Assembly: GCF_900478295.1 (NCBI RefSeq)
Contig: NZ_LS483488.1
Span: forward strand, 1,240,001 to 1,304,000
Reading direction: 5' to 3'
DNA length: 64,000 nucleotides
Source of the DNA: Helicobacter pylori NCTC 11637 = CCUG 17874 = ATCC 43504 = JCM 12093
GTDB taxonomy: Bacteria > Campylobacterota > Campylobacteria > Campylobacterales > Helicobacteraceae
Shown here piece by piece: positions 1 to 8,675 of this stretch. Position numbers and translations under genes: made by a program. The notes under the pieces are model-generated. The model was not told the origin of the DNA, did no database searches, and saw only the letters and a program-made list of their open reading frames with translations. Within the stretch, counting starts at the first letter, position 1, and the number at the start of each line of letters is the position of its first letter.

Positions 1-546
1 GTTAGAAATAGCGTATTTTTTCCCTCCATAGTTGTATTTTTCTAATTCTTCTACAATGAATTTTGATGGGCAATGGATATGGTGGATATAGCGGTAATGC
101 GAAGATTTAAACCACGAAAAAAGCGTCATGTTAAACCAAGAAAACCACCCCAATTTCATATTATAAGAAATATGCTCTGGCTGTAAATGGAAAGAGCCAA
201 TGTAAGGCACTTGCATTTCTCGCGCGATTTTTACGGCTGTTTTTTCTAGCAAAAAAGGCAAATAAGTATGGATCATATCCGCTCCCTTAAAAGCCTTCCT
301 TAAGATTTTTTCATCCGGTTTAGCAAAAAGAATGTGCTGTTTGTGTGAGATTTCTGTAACTAGGGGGATATAGCGCTCTTTAAGGTTGTAATACCCTTCT
401 TCTTCACTCCCTAAATTATCCACATGAGGGGCAACCACTCTCATCGCATGCCCTCTTTTTTTCAGCGCTTCAAAAAAACGAAACGCTGTCATAGAAGTGC
501 CATTACTGGTGTCTTTAAAGCTATCCACGACTAAAACAATAACCAT
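1..546 (-). CDS. cgt: cholesterol alpha-glucosyltransferase, N-terminal part (cut by window edge)
   Basis: Reading from the ATG at 546 gives 182 codons that run off the left edge and begin MVIVLVVDSFKDTSNGTSMT. I recognise this as the H. pylori cholesterol alpha-glucosyltransferase (HP0421, also called capJ), a GT4/GT-B enzyme. It transfers glucose from UDP-glucose to host cholesterol at the inner membrane, giving the cholesteryl glucosides that modify the envelope and help immune evasion. Only the N-terminal acceptor-side Rossmann domain is present; the nucleotide-sugar-binding half lies outside. A patch rich in Trp, Phe, Lys and His around residues 130-155 fits membrane association. It is the last gene seen of a minus-strand run and starts 4 nt after the stop of the thioesterase gene. 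Confidence 0.93.
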   Translation of the reverse strand, partial: MVIVLVVDSFKDTSNGTSMTAFRFFEALKKRGHAMRVVAPHVDNLGSEEEGYYNLKERYIPLVTEISHKQHILFAKPDEKILRKAFKGADMIHTYLPFLLEKTAVKIAREMQVPYIGSFHLQPEHISYNMKLGWFSWFNMTLFSWFKSSHYRYIHHIHCPSKFIVEELEKYNYGGKKYAISN

Positions 547-550
547 TTAA

Positions 551-979
551 CTACTCTTCTTTAAAATTGAATTTAAAAGGCTTTTTATCAAACACCACAA
601 TTTCTATCATTCCCTCTAAAACCTGAATGTCTAACACAAACGCCTCTATTTTTATTTCAGCTTTTTTCACGCCATTTTGAATCACTTGCGCTTTAATGAG
701 CGCTTCTTGATTCAATTCTAGGGGGGCATAAAAATTGATGTTATTAGAAACCACCACGCTGTGTCTTTTATTCAACGCGCACAAGGCCGCATAATTGCAC
801 GCAATAAGCACAAATCCGGCATGCACAAAATTTTCTTCATACACCATGCTTTCATTGCCCTTGAAACGCGCATGGGCTATATCTTTTTCTAAAACGACCA
901 ATTCAGTGCCAACGCTTGGTTTGAAATTCTTACAAGTCTCTAAAGAGTCATAATCCACACGAACGACTGATTCTTGCAC
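551..979 (-). CDS. hotdog-fold thioesterase-like protein
   Basis: 142 aa from a GTG start with an AAGGAT ribosome site about 6 nt upstream. Residues about 50-75 (ENFVHAGFVLIACNYAAL) look like the central helix of the PaaI/YbgC-type hotdog fold, in which a long hydrophobic helix is wrapped by a beta sheet; the rest is strand-rich. Hotdog proteins usually hydrolyse acyl-CoA or acyl-ACP thioesters; the substrate here cannot be told. It sits between cmoB (15-nt gap) and the cholesterol glucosyltransferase (4-nt gap), so it is probably co-transcribed with both. A link to lipid-anchored glycoside synthesis is possible but is only inferred from position. Corresponds to HP0420. Confidence 0.8.
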   Translation of the reverse strand: MQESVVRVDYDSLETCKNFKPSVGTELVVLEKDIAHARFKGNESMVYEENFVHAGFVLIACNYAALCALNKRHSVVVSNNINFYAPLELNQEALIKAQVIQNGVKKAEIKIEAFVLDIQVLEGMIEIVVFDKKPFKFNFKEE

Positions 980-994
980 TATCTTATCCTTTAT

Positions 995-1780
995 TTAACG
1001 CTTGTTTGGTTTAAGCATCTTAAAATACCCCCTTAAAGGAGCATCATACCCCTCTAAAGTTTTAGAGGGATCCGTTTTATCCAAAAAATCTTCCAAACTC
1101 TGCCCCAAAATAAAATCCGTTTTACGCTGTTCTTTAGGCGTGGTCTTTGAAACGCTAAGAATCTCAAAATTTTCAAACCCTACCCTTTCGCACCACCCCT
1201 TTAGCGCGCTAACGCTAGGGATAAAATAAACGTTTTTCATTTTAGCATAAGTTTTTTTAGGGCAAAGGGCGATGTCTAGGGGCGAATCAATGATTAAAGT
1301 GTCCAACACCAACTCCCCTTTTATCTTTAAAGCATGATACAAGGCTTTTAAAGCCTCTAGCGGGCTTTTTCTGTGGTATAGCACCCCTAAGCAAAAAATG
1401 ACATCAAAAGCATTAGGATACTTTTCATGCAAATCCTCTACCCCTAAAGACTCATAAATGATTTTTTTTTCTTTATCAAAAAAGGGGGCTAAAAATTCAA
1501 ATTGTTTTTTGACTAAAACGCCCGGATCAAACCCCACCAAACTTTTAGGCTTATATTCTAGCATTTTAAACAAGTAATAGCCGTTATTGCAACCCACATC
1601 AGCCACAACCTTATCTTTTAAAGGAGTGGCGTTTTTGACTAGATCCCATTTAATGGAGCTGTCCCATTCGCTATCAATCTTGATTTGAGAAATTTTAAAA
1701 GGGCCTTTACGCCATGGCCTTAACGCCATGATTTCTTCTAAAAGGGTTTTTGGATTAATTTTATCGTTACAAATGAGCAT
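995..1780 (-). CDS. cmoB: tRNA U34 carboxymethyltransferase CmoB
   Basis: 261 aa with a class I SAM-methyltransferase fold. The motif VVADVGCNNGYYLFKML (about residues 58-74) is the cofactor-binding loop, and the FCLGVLYHRKSPLEALKAL segment (about 130-148) is typical of CmoB. CmoB uses carboxy-SAM to turn 5-hydroxyuridine at wobble position 34 of tRNA into 5-carboxymethoxyuridine. It is shorter than the roughly 320-residue enterobacterial enzyme, mostly at the N-terminus. The carboxy-SAM synthase CmoA is also in this window at 35341-36072, so both steps are encoded but far apart. The gene starts 3 nt after the stop of the upstream Mur-ligase-like gene, within the metG-led minus-strand operon. 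Confidence 0.88.
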   Translation of the reverse strand: MLICNDKINPKTLLEEIMALRPWRKGPFKISQIKIDSEWDSSIKWDLVKNATPLKDKVVADVGCNNGYYLFKMLEYKPKSLVGFDPGVLVKKQFEFLAPFFDKEKKIIYESLGVEDLHEKYPNAFDVIFCLGVLYHRKSPLEALKALYHALKIKGELVLDTLIIDSPLDIALCPKKTYAKMKNVYFIPSVSALKGWCERVGFENFEILSVSKTTPKEQRKTDFILGQSLEDFLDKTDPSKTLEGYDAPLRGYFKMLKPNKR

Positions 1781-1783
1781 GAC

Positions 1784-2803
1784 TTACCATAGCGTGGGGG
1801 TTTTTTTAAAAAGAGGGGGGTTTAAAAGGGATTCTAAATGATGGGAGCTAATCCCATAAATAAAAGCGAAATTAAACGCTAAATTTTTTAATTGCTCTTT
1901 TAAGTTGTTTTGGGTGGTGTAACAATAAGGGTTATTTTTTTCAAAGAAAGCCGCGCTGTTTTTACGACAAAACACGACAATTTTCCCCCACGATAAAATC
2001 TCAAAGGCTTTTTGAAGCATCATTTCAAACAATTCTTTTGACGCCTCAGCAACAACCACCCTTGCCGTTGCGCCATAAGGGGCTATTTCTAGATTCTTAT
2101 TCACAAAAAAGGGTTTGCAATGATCTAAAGGGTATTCTTTTTTGCCCAAAAGATTCAAATCAAACTCAATTTGTAATTTCTCGCACAATTGAATGACCCT
2201 TTTTAAAGGCTCTAAAAAGATGCATGGCATTTTGAATTCGTATTCTTGTTTTTCATAGACTAAAGCGCTGCAAAAAAAGGATTGGTTGAGAACGATTAAA
2301 CGGCTTTCCTTTAAATATTCCTTTAAATCTTCTTTCAAGCGCTCTTGCTTATAAAACAAATGGAGCCACTCCAATTTATCAAAAAAGGCTATTTTACACC
2401 CCTCTATAATGAATAAATCTTCAAGGCTCTCTTTCAAGCACCACACAAAATTGCTCACCATGATTTTAGAAGCGATCTCTAATTCTATGGGGCTTAACAA
2501 CGCCCCGACCACGCGCTCATTCAACAAGCAAAATTTAAACAAATGATTCAAAGAATGTTCTATATCTTTAAGCTTGATCCATGCCACATCCCTATCGCTT
2601 ACAGGATATTCTCCTGCGTATAAAATCCCATAAGCCCCTAACTCTAAAGCTTTAGGAATGAGAGCATGATCTTTGGCGACAAATAAAGAGCCTTTTTGGA
2701 CTTTGTTTAAAGACAAAACAATAGAATTAAAATAGCTGATTGAGGGTGTGTTTTGCAATTCGCCCAAACTCAATTCTACGGCTTCATTCACCCCTAATCG
2801 CAT
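1784..2803 (-). CDS. conserved hypothetical protein with Mur-ligase-like N-terminal region
   Basis: 339 aa, HP0418 by gene order; I know no assigned function. Residues about 35-65 (KGSLFVAKDHALIPKALELG, then AYGILYAGE) resemble the N-terminal substrate-binding domain of MurE/MurF ligases (GDLFVAL..DGHDFI..A...GAVAVL). The central ATPase domain with its GTxGKT P-loop is absent: residues 90-330 have no P-loop, and end in a segment with a possible Rossmann-like strand (ILSWGKIVVFCRKN). It abuts metG with no spacer and cmoB with 3 nt, so it is almost certainly in one transcript with them. It could be a catalytically dead relative of a Mur ligase or an unrelated protein with local similarity. Confidence 0.65.
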   Translation of the reverse strand: MRLGVNEAVELSLGELQNTPSISYFNSIVLSLNKVQKGSLFVAKDHALIPKALELGAYGILYAGEYPVSDRDVAWIKLKDIEHSLNHLFKFCLLNERVVGALLSPIELEIASKIMVSNFVWCLKESLEDLFIIEGCKIAFFDKLEWLHLFYKQERLKEDLKEYLKESRLIVLNQSFFCSALVYEKQEYEFKMPCIFLEPLKRVIQLCEKLQIEFDLNLLGKKEYPLDHCKPFFVNKNLEIAPYGATARVVVAEASKELFEMMLQKAFEILSWGKIVVFCRKNSAAFFEKNNPYCYTTQNNLKEQLKNLAFNFAFIYGISSHHLESLLNPPLFKKTPTLW

Positions 2804-4756
2804 TTAGCTGATCAAACTTCCTGCAATTTTTTCTTTGGTAGGGCTGATTAAAGCCAGATTATCGCTATCTCGCACCGCTAAAATCATGCCCTCACTCATT
2901 TCACCCATAAGCTTTGCGGGTTTTAAATTAGCCACCACGCACACCATTTGACCCACCAAGCTTTCAGGCTCATAATCCAAAGCGATCCCTGAAATAATCT
3001 GCCTCAAATAACCTTCGCCTAAATCCACTTTCAAGCGCAGTAATTTATTGGATTTTTCAATCCTTTGAGCTTCTTTGATAAGCCCCACTTTGATCTCTAC
3101 TTTTTTGAAATCCTCAATGCTGATATAGTTTTCTTGTTTTTGGGGGGCTTTTTCTTTTGCGTCCTTTTTTTCTTTTTCGTTTTTTTCTGGTGAGACTTCT
3201 CCCGCTTTTTCAGTCCTTTCAATTTTCTCCATTTTGGAAAATAAAGGCTCGGTGTCTTGTAAAATCATATCTTGTAATTTTTTAGCTTTAAAAAAGCGTT
3301 CGTAATTATCGGGCGTGATTTCTGTGTTGAAAGCGTTCGCTAATTTAGCCGCACTCTTTGGCATGAACGCATAGAGCAAAAAGCTTGATTGCAAAAGCGC
3401 GTTTGCGATCAAACTCAATAAGGCTTCTAGTTTTTCTGATTCGTTGTTTTTGTGCAAAACCCATGGCTCTTCTTTAGCGATGAGTTTGTTTAAAAAATCA
3501 TAAACATTAAACAATTCCTCTAAAGCTTTATGCAATTGCATTTTAGGCACAAAAGAATTAGCGTTATCTAAGATTTGATGCACTTTTTCTAGCTCTTTAG
3601 AATAATAAGCGGTGATTTTTGCGCTTTTTAGAGAATGATTGAAATATTTTTTAGCCATGCCTAGCAAGCGATTCAGCAAATTCCCCAAATCGTTATTCAA
3701 ATTCGCATTGATCCTTTCTATTAACGCTTTTTTAGAAAAATCCCCGTCTTGCCCAAAAGGCACTTCACGCAATAAAAAATAGCGTAATTCCTCAATCCCA
3801 TACTCCATAGCGATTTTTTGAGCGTCTAAAACATTACCCAAGCTCTTACTCATTTTCACGCCCTCTATCGTCCACCACCCATGCACGCAAAGCTGTTTGA
3901 ATAGGGGCAAATTCAAACTCATCAAAAAAGCCGGCCAATAAATGGCATGGAAGCGTAAAATATCCTTACCCACAATATGCCTAGCGCATTCAAAATGTGC
4001 CATTTTATTGTCTAAATCATTCAAATACCCTAACGCGCTCGCATAATTCAATAAAGCGTCCAGCCAAACATACACCACATGTTTAGGATCGTTCATTTTT
4101 TTAGGCAAAGGAATGCCCCATTCAAAGCTCGTGCGCGTGATAGACAGATCCAATAAACCCTGCTCAATAAAAGAAGTTACTTCATTTTTACGATAAACGG
4201 GCAAAATCGCTTCAGGGTTTTTAGCGTAAAAATCCAATAAAGGCTTCTCATACGCGCTCAATCTGAAAAAATAACTCTCTTCTTCTAAAAGCGCAGTCTC
4301 CCTCAAGCAATCAGGGCATAAGACTTTATCGTTCGTGTTGTCCGTTTTAGAGATCGCGCAATAACTCTCACAGCTCACGCAATAATACCCGCTATAAGCG
4401 CCTTTATAAATATCCCCTTTTTCAAACATGATTTCAAAGGCGTTTTGCACGCATTTTTGATGCTCGCTGTCTGTGGTGCGGATAAAACCATCATAATCTA
4501 AATTGAAAAAATCCCACTGGTCTTTAAAAATCGCGCTAATGCTATCGGCGTAAGCTTTAGGGCTTTGATTTCTCAGTCTTGCGCTTTGTTCGATCTTTTG
4601 CCCATGCTCATCGGTGCCGGTTAAAAAAAAGACTTCTTCGCCTTGAAGCGTGTAATACTTCTTTAAAGTATCCGCAATCAAAGTCGTATAAGCATGGCCA
4701 ATATGAGGGATGTCATTCACATAATAAATGGGGGTTGTGATCAGTGATTTTTGCAT
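2804..4756 (-). CDS. metG: methionyl-tRNA synthetase
   Basis: 650 aa class I aminoacyl-tRNA synthetase that charges tRNA-Met and tRNA-fMet in the cytoplasm. HIGH lies at residues 18-21 and KMSKS at 301-305. A zinc-binding insert has Cys126, Cys129, Cys147 and Cys150 (CVSC...CPDC). After the anticodon-binding helices there is a very lysine- and glutamate-rich linker (about 510-545), followed by a C-terminal OB-fold tRNA-binding domain (ENYISIEDFKKVEIKVGLIK onward) that dimerises the enzyme. Length and domain order fit bacterial MetG with the Trbp111-like tail. It is the first gene of a minus-strand operon running into HP0418, cmoB, the thioesterase and cgt. Confidence 0.97.
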   Translation of the reverse strand: MQKSLITTPIYYVNDIPHIGHAYTTLIADTLKKYYTLQGEEVFFLTGTDEHGQKIEQSARLRNQSPKAYADSISAIFKDQWDFFNLDYDGFIRTTDSEHQKCVQNAFEIMFEKGDIYKGAYSGYYCVSCESYCAISKTDNTNDKVLCPDCLRETALLEEESYFFRLSAYEKPLLDFYAKNPEAILPVYRKNEVTSFIEQGLLDLSITRTSFEWGIPLPKKMNDPKHVVYVWLDALLNYASALGYLNDLDNKMAHFECARHIVGKDILRFHAIYWPAFLMSLNLPLFKQLCVHGWWTIEGVKMSKSLGNVLDAQKIAMEYGIEELRYFLLREVPFGQDGDFSKKALIERINANLNNDLGNLLNRLLGMAKKYFNHSLKSAKITAYYSKELEKVHQILDNANSFVPKMQLHKALEELFNVYDFLNKLIAKEEPWVLHKNNESEKLEALLSLIANALLQSSFLLYAFMPKSAAKLANAFNTEITPDNYERFFKAKKLQDMILQDTEPLFSKMEKIERTEKAGEVSPEKNEKEKKDAKEKAPQKQENYISIEDFKKVEIKVGLIKEAQRIEKSNKLLRLKVDLGEGYLRQIISGIALDYEPESLVGQMVCVVANLKPAKLMGEMSEGMILAVRDSDNLALISPTKEKIAGSLIS

Positions 4757-4877
4757 CTTTATAATCGTGTTACCTTAAATTTGTTTAAATCTCTTAATTT
4801 TAACATGCTTTTAAAAATTTAGAGAATAGAGGTTGAATTTATGCTTATTTGTGGGGTGTTTTTAGCTTAAAATTCAT

Positions 4878-4883
4878 TATAAT
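4878..4883 (+). promoter_or_regulatory. -10 box of cfa promoter
   Basis: A perfect TATAAT lies 43 nt upstream of the cfa ATG in an AT-rich divergent spacer, as in typical H. pylori sigma80 promoters, which rely on the -10 box and lack a good -35. A start of transcription near 4890 and an AAGGAAT ribosome site at 4914-4920 would follow. Confidence 0.6.
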
Positions 4884-4925
4884 TAACGCTTAAAAAATTG
4901 AAAAAAGAGTTCAAGGAATAGACAG

Positions 4926-6095
4926 ATGATTTCAAAATTTTTGCTCAAAAGCATGTTCAAGCAGTGGAAAAACGGCGATTATCAGGTCGTTTTTTGGGAC
5001 AATAGCGTTTATAGGAATGGCGAACATTCGCCTAAATTCACCCTTAAAATCCATCGCCCCCTAAAATTTAGCGATATTAAAAAAGACATGTCTTTGACGA
5101 TCGCTGAGGCTTATATGGACGGCGTGATTGATATTGAAGGCTCTATGGATGAGGTGATGCATTCTTTGTATTTGCAAACCAATTATGAGCATTTGCACAA
5201 ACATGATAACGCTAAAGCTATCCAAAAGCCTATCAAAGAAAGCTCCAACATTTCTAAACATTACGATCTAGGGAATGACTTTTATTCTATCTGGTTAGAT
5301 GAAACCTTAAGCTATTCATGCGCGTATTTCAAAAAAGACGATGACACCCTCCATGCCGCCCAACTCCAAAAATTAGATCACACTTTAAAAAAGCTCCACC
5401 TAAAGCCTGGCGAAAAACTGCTAGATATAGGCTGTGGCTGGGGCTATCTCTCTGTAAAAGCCGCACAAGAATACGGGGCGGAAGTGATGGGGATCACCAT
5501 TTCTAGCGAACAATACAAACAGGCTAACAAACGAGTCCAAGAGCTAGGGTTAGAGAATAAAGTAACGATCAAGTTATTAAATTACCAGGATTTAGACGGG
5601 CGCTTATACCGCTTTGATAAGGTGGTGAGCGTGGGCATGTTTGAGCATGTGGGTAAGGATAATTTGCCCTTTTATTTCAAAAAAGTTAAAGAAGTGTTGA
5701 AGAGAGGCGGGATGTTTTTGCTCCACTCCATTTTATGCTGTTTTGAAGGCAAGACTAACGCATGGGTGGATAAATACATCTTTCCAGGCGGCTACTTGCC
5801 CTCTTTAAGAGAAGTGATGAGCGTGATGAGCGAATGCGACTTCCACTTGCTCATGGCTGAAAGCTTACGCATCCATTACGCTAAGACTTTAGACATTTGG
5901 CGAAACAACTTCAACCACAACCTAGACCAAGTGAAAAGACTCGGCTATGACGAACGCTTTATCCGCATGTGGGATCTGTATTTAAGGACTTGTGCGTCCG
6001 CTTTTAGGGTGGGGAGCGCGGATTTATTCCAATTGCTTTTAACCAACAGCGTGGATAACACTTTCCCCTTAACCAAAGAATACATCTACCAATAA
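4926..6095 (+). CDS. cfa: cyclopropane-fatty-acyl-phospholipid synthase
   Basis: 389 aa. The enzyme adds a methylene group from SAM across the double bond of unsaturated acyl chains in membrane phospholipids, giving the C19 cyclopropane acid abundant in H. pylori and important for acid and drug tolerance. Residues 1-100 form the N-terminal lipid-binding region. KHYDLGNDFYSIWLDETLSYSCAYF (111-135) is the family signature, and LDIGCGWGY at 166-174 is the SAM-binding loop. It stands alone, divergent from metG and converging on the mscS-type gene with a 2-nt gap. Start chosen at the ATG after the AAGGAATAGACAG leader. HP0416. Confidence 0.96.
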   Translation: MISKFLLKSMFKQWKNGDYQVVFWDNSVYRNGEHSPKFTLKIHRPLKFSDIKKDMSLTIAEAYMDGVIDIEGSMDEVMHSLYLQTNYEHLHKHDNAKAIQKPIKESSNISKHYDLGNDFYSIWLDETLSYSCAYFKKDDDTLHAAQLQKLDHTLKKLHLKPGEKLLDIGCGWGYLSVKAAQEYGAEVMGITISSEQYKQANKRVQELGLENKVTIKLLNYQDLDGRLYRFDKVVSVGMFEHVGKDNLPFYFKKVKEVLKRGGMFLLHSILCCFEGKTNAWVDKYIFPGGYLPSLREVMSVMSECDFHLLMAESLRIHYAKTLDIWRNNFNHNLDQVKRLGYDERFIRMWDLYLRTCASAFRVGSADLFQLLLTNSVDNTFPLTKEYIYQ

Positions 6096-6097
6096 TT

Positions 6098-7969
6098 TCA
6101 GATTTTAGCCCCTTCTTTCAGGCTAACTTCTGGCAAACTCTCCACATACAAACTCTGTGATGGGAAAGCAAAACTCAAATGGTGCTTTTCCACAATCCCC
6201 ATGATTTTTAGCATCACATCTTCTTTGACTTCTAGCCACTCTTCCCAAACCACTGTTTTAGAAAAGCAATACACTAAAATATTGATAGAGCTGTCTGCAA
6301 ACTGGTCTAAAAAGACAAACAGATTGTTTTTATACCCTAAAAAATCGTCAATAGAAACAATATCTTTTTTAAACATGTAGCGGTAATCGCTCGCGTTTTG
6401 CAAAGCGCTATCGGCTCCATTGGCGATTTTAGGGTGGTTTTCTAGCATTTCTTTAATGTCTTTCACGCAAAGCTGTAAAGCGCTTTGGCTGGAGCTATAA
6501 GTTAAGCCTATTTCCATTTTAATACGCCTTCCCACTTTACGCCGGCTCCAATTCCTGATGGGTTTTCCGGCTAATTCTGAATTAGGCACGGACAAAAGAG
6601 CGTTATCAAAGGCTCTGATCGTGGTGCGCCTTAACCCCATTTCCACCACCGTGCCCTCCACTTCACCGCACACAATCCAATCCCCTTGAGAAAACGAATT
6701 GTCTAACAACAAGATGACAGAAGCAAAAAAATTCGCCAACACGTCTTTAACCGCCAAAGCCACCGCTAACCCCCCAATCCCTAAAGAAGCGATGATGGCT
6801 GAAACATTAAACCCCAGTTGTTTCAAAACCCCTAAAAGCGTGACAATAAAGATCAAAAAATACACGACTTTTAAAATCAAGTTGATCACTTCTTTTCTAA
6901 AATTGTGCGTGCTTTTGGTAGCCATATTCGTAACTAACGCTTCCCCATAGCCTTTAAAAAGCGCTATCACTAACCATGCTAAAAGCATGATATACACCGC
7001 GCCCACCCACATAGAAACTTTAGGGGGCGATGCGTTAGGGTAGTAGAAAATATCTAAAGCTATATCGCAACTAAATAGGGCTAAAAAGACAGAAACCGGC
7101 GAAACAATGCTTTTTTGCACATTGACATGCATTGTTTTATTGCGCTGCATGATTTCAAAAATCCAATCCAGGAATTTGGCTAAAAGCCAAGTGATCAACT
7201 GCCTTAAACCTAGCAATAAGGTTAAAATCATCAAAGCAAGCGCAATCTTACTCACTTGCAAGCTATGGGCTGTGAAAGGCAAGACCTTGCTGATTTTGTT
7301 TAACACAAAATCCATATTCACTTCCATGATCAAGTTTTTAGGAAGCACTTCTTTAGGGTGGTTTTTAATGTAACGCAAGACTTCGGTATAAGTGTTCAAA
7401 CGCAATTCATAATCGCTAAACATCTGCTCTAATTCATGCATTTTGACATTGTCTAAATTTTTAGGGAAAGTGTAGAGTTTGAATTGCCCTAAACGCAAAA
7501 GGAAAGAATCGCTGATACTTTCCACATCTTTTTGTTCGCTAAAAATATCAATACTGCTCCTGATTTTATCTATAAAACGATACAAAATTTCATCTATCAA
7601 CAAAATATCTAAAGACAATCTGTCTTTCATGAAAGTGTAGAAATTATCGCCCTTAATGCTTCTAGACAAGCGCTTTTTGATTTTCTCTTGCTCTTTTAAA
7701 TTTTGATTGATATCAATGCCAATTTTATCCCTTTCATTCAACACTTTAGAAGTCAAACTTTTAATCAAGTCATTCTTTTGGGTGTTATACAGAGAGATTT
7801 CAGCGCTTCTTTCAGGGTTTTTCTTGTAAGTTTCAATGACTTGATTGAGTTGGTTGATTTGATTGAAAATCAAAAACAAATCCACCGCATCCGTTTCATG
7901 CTCTTCAACCGCCCTCAAAGGATTTAAAAACAATAACAACACCAATACCCACCACAATAATAAACGCAT
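6098..7969 (-). CDS. large MscS-family mechanosensitive channel
   Basis: 623 aa when read from the ATG at 7969, which gives a clear signal peptide (MRLLLWWVLVLLLFLNPLRA). A GTG at 7981 would add four residues ahead of it and is less likely. Residues about 20-230 are a periplasmic, coiled-coil-prone region (KDRLSLDILLIDEILYRFID). Several TM segments follow, then the MscS core with the glycine/alanine-rich pore helix (LGIGGLAVALAVKDVLANFF, about 395-415) and the cytoplasmic beta domain (FSQGDWIVCGEVEGTVVEMG). It would open under hypo-osmotic membrane tension. Three times larger than E. coli MscS, as in the YbdG/KefA-like subgroups. HP0415. It converges with cfa. Confidence 0.9.
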   Translation of the reverse strand: MRLLLWWVLVLLLFLNPLRAVEEHETDAVDLFLIFNQINQLNQVIETYKKNPERSAEISLYNTQKNDLIKSLTSKVLNERDKIGIDINQNLKEQEKIKKRLSRSIKGDNFYTFMKDRLSLDILLIDEILYRFIDKIRSSIDIFSEQKDVESISDSFLLRLGQFKLYTFPKNLDNVKMHELEQMFSDYELRLNTYTEVLRYIKNHPKEVLPKNLIMEVNMDFVLNKISKVLPFTAHSLQVSKIALALMILTLLLGLRQLITWLLAKFLDWIFEIMQRNKTMHVNVQKSIVSPVSVFLALFSCDIALDIFYYPNASPPKVSMWVGAVYIMLLAWLVIALFKGYGEALVTNMATKSTHNFRKEVINLILKVVYFLIFIVTLLGVLKQLGFNVSAIIASLGIGGLAVALAVKDVLANFFASVILLLDNSFSQGDWIVCGEVEGTVVEMGLRRTTIRAFDNALLSVPNSELAGKPIRNWSRRKVGRRIKMEIGLTYSSSQSALQLCVKDIKEMLENHPKIANGADSALQNASDYRYMFKKDIVSIDDFLGYKNNLFVFLDQFADSSINILVYCFSKTVVWEEWLEVKEDVMLKIMGIVEKHHLSFAFPSQSLYVESLPEVSLKEGAKI

Positions 7970-8017
7970 GCAAAACCCCACTAAAACAAGATAGAATCTT
8001 TCTCATAATTTCTAGCG

Positions 8018-8023
8018 ATTATA
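8018..8023 (-). promoter_or_regulatory. -10 box of the mscS-type gene
   Basis: TATAAT on the minus strand (within GGTATAATCGC), 49 nt upstream of the preferred ATG at 7969. It implies a leader of about 42 nt and supports expression of the channel gene alone. Confidence 0.5.
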
Positions 8024-8455
8024 CCAAAAATTAGAAACGCTCCACCCCATAAAGTTACCCATGCAATTTGAAAACGCTTTTTATCTATCCCTAAAAAGCG
8101 GGCTTTATCCCAATTGTGAGCCTCTTTTCAGATCGCTATATTTCTTGATGGCTTTGAGTATTTTTACATTTTATGATTGAGATTCAATTAAAAACAGAGC
8201 CTTAATTTTTAACAAGTCTTGCTTTGATTTAATATTTTTATAGCAGGATTTCGCACAGGTCGTAGTCAAAAAGCTTTCCTTGTTCGGCGCGATAAAGTCA
8301 TGGGTAATGCGTGTATCTTTCATTCTTACATATTTCTCATTTTTTAGGTTTTTATAACCACTTTTATTAATGTTTTCGTATAAGATTGTTTTCATGCAAG
8401 ATCTGTGTTTTAGAGATTTCCAACCCCACCACTTGTCATTGGGCTATTTTGATGA
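8024..8455. other. spacer between mscS and the tRNA cluster
   Basis: About 430 nt without a convincing gene. It holds one weak ORF on each strand: plus 8061-8180 (39 aa, no ribosome site) and minus 8171-8395. In strain 26695 I recall IS605 genes (HP0413/HP0414) at this position, but no transposase remnant or end hairpin is visible here. The IS605 of this window is instead at 56970-58853. Confidence 0.5.
8171..8395 (-). CDS. doubtful small hypothetical protein
   Basis: 74-codon ORF starting MKTILYENINKSGYKNLKNE, lysine- and asparagine-rich with three cysteines; no family is recognised. There is no good Shine-Dalgarno before its ATG. It begins 60 nt after the small membrane ORF at 8456-8554 on the same strand and could share its transcript. 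It may be a remnant of a larger gene or not coding at all. Confidence 0.3.
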   Translation of the reverse strand: MKTILYENINKSGYKNLKNEKYVRMKDTRITHDFIAPNKESFLTTTCAKSCYKNIKSKQDLLKIKALFLIESQS

Positions 8456-8554
8456 TCAATCTTTAGAAGAAAAAACCATAAAGATGTAGTATCCTATGCC
8501 TATAAGAAAAACAAGAATCAAGAAAATGAGTAATCCCCACTCTAAAGAATCCAT
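8456..8554 (-). CDS. very small single-pass membrane protein (32 aa)
   Basis: 32-residue ORF, MDSLEWGLLIFLILVFLIGI and then GYYIFMVFSSKD. One hydrophobic helix spans about residues 7-28, with acidic residues at the N-terminus and KD at the end, so N-out or N-in insertion cannot be decided. It has a strong ribosome site, AAAGAGGAGTT directly before the ATG, stronger than most in this window. It lies just downstream of the tRNA-Arg(TCT) gene on the same strand (27 nt). Size and shape recall accessory subunits of respiratory oxidases or type I toxins, but there is no specific match. The ORF is too short for ordinary gene callers. Confidence 0.55.
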   Translation of the reverse strand: MDSLEWGLLIFLILVFLIGIGYYIFMVFSSKD

Positions 8555-8580
8555 AACTCCTCTTTAAAGAATGTCAAAAG

Positions 8581-8657
8581 TGGTGCGCTTGGCAGGACTC
8601 GAACCTGCGACCTACGGCTTAGAAGGCTGTTGCTCTATCCAGCTGAGCTACAAGCGC
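8581..8657 (-). tRNA. tRNA-Arg (anticodon TCT)
   Basis: 77 nt including an encoded 3' CCA. Acceptor GCGCTTG pairs with CAAGCGC, the T-loop is TTCGAGT, and the anticodon loop CTTCTAA gives TCT, reading AGA/AGG, which are the main Arg codons in this AT-rich genome. Last gene of a four-tRNA minus-strand cluster. Confidence 0.97.
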
Positions 8658-8675
8658 ATGATATTTGGTGTTAGG

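Noticed and set aside
8061-8180. 39-codon plus-strand ORF beginning MQFENAFYLSLKSGLYPNCE
   Set aside because: No ribosome site, no recognised similarity, and it overlaps the end of another weak ORF; it may be a gene fragment but I cannot support it.
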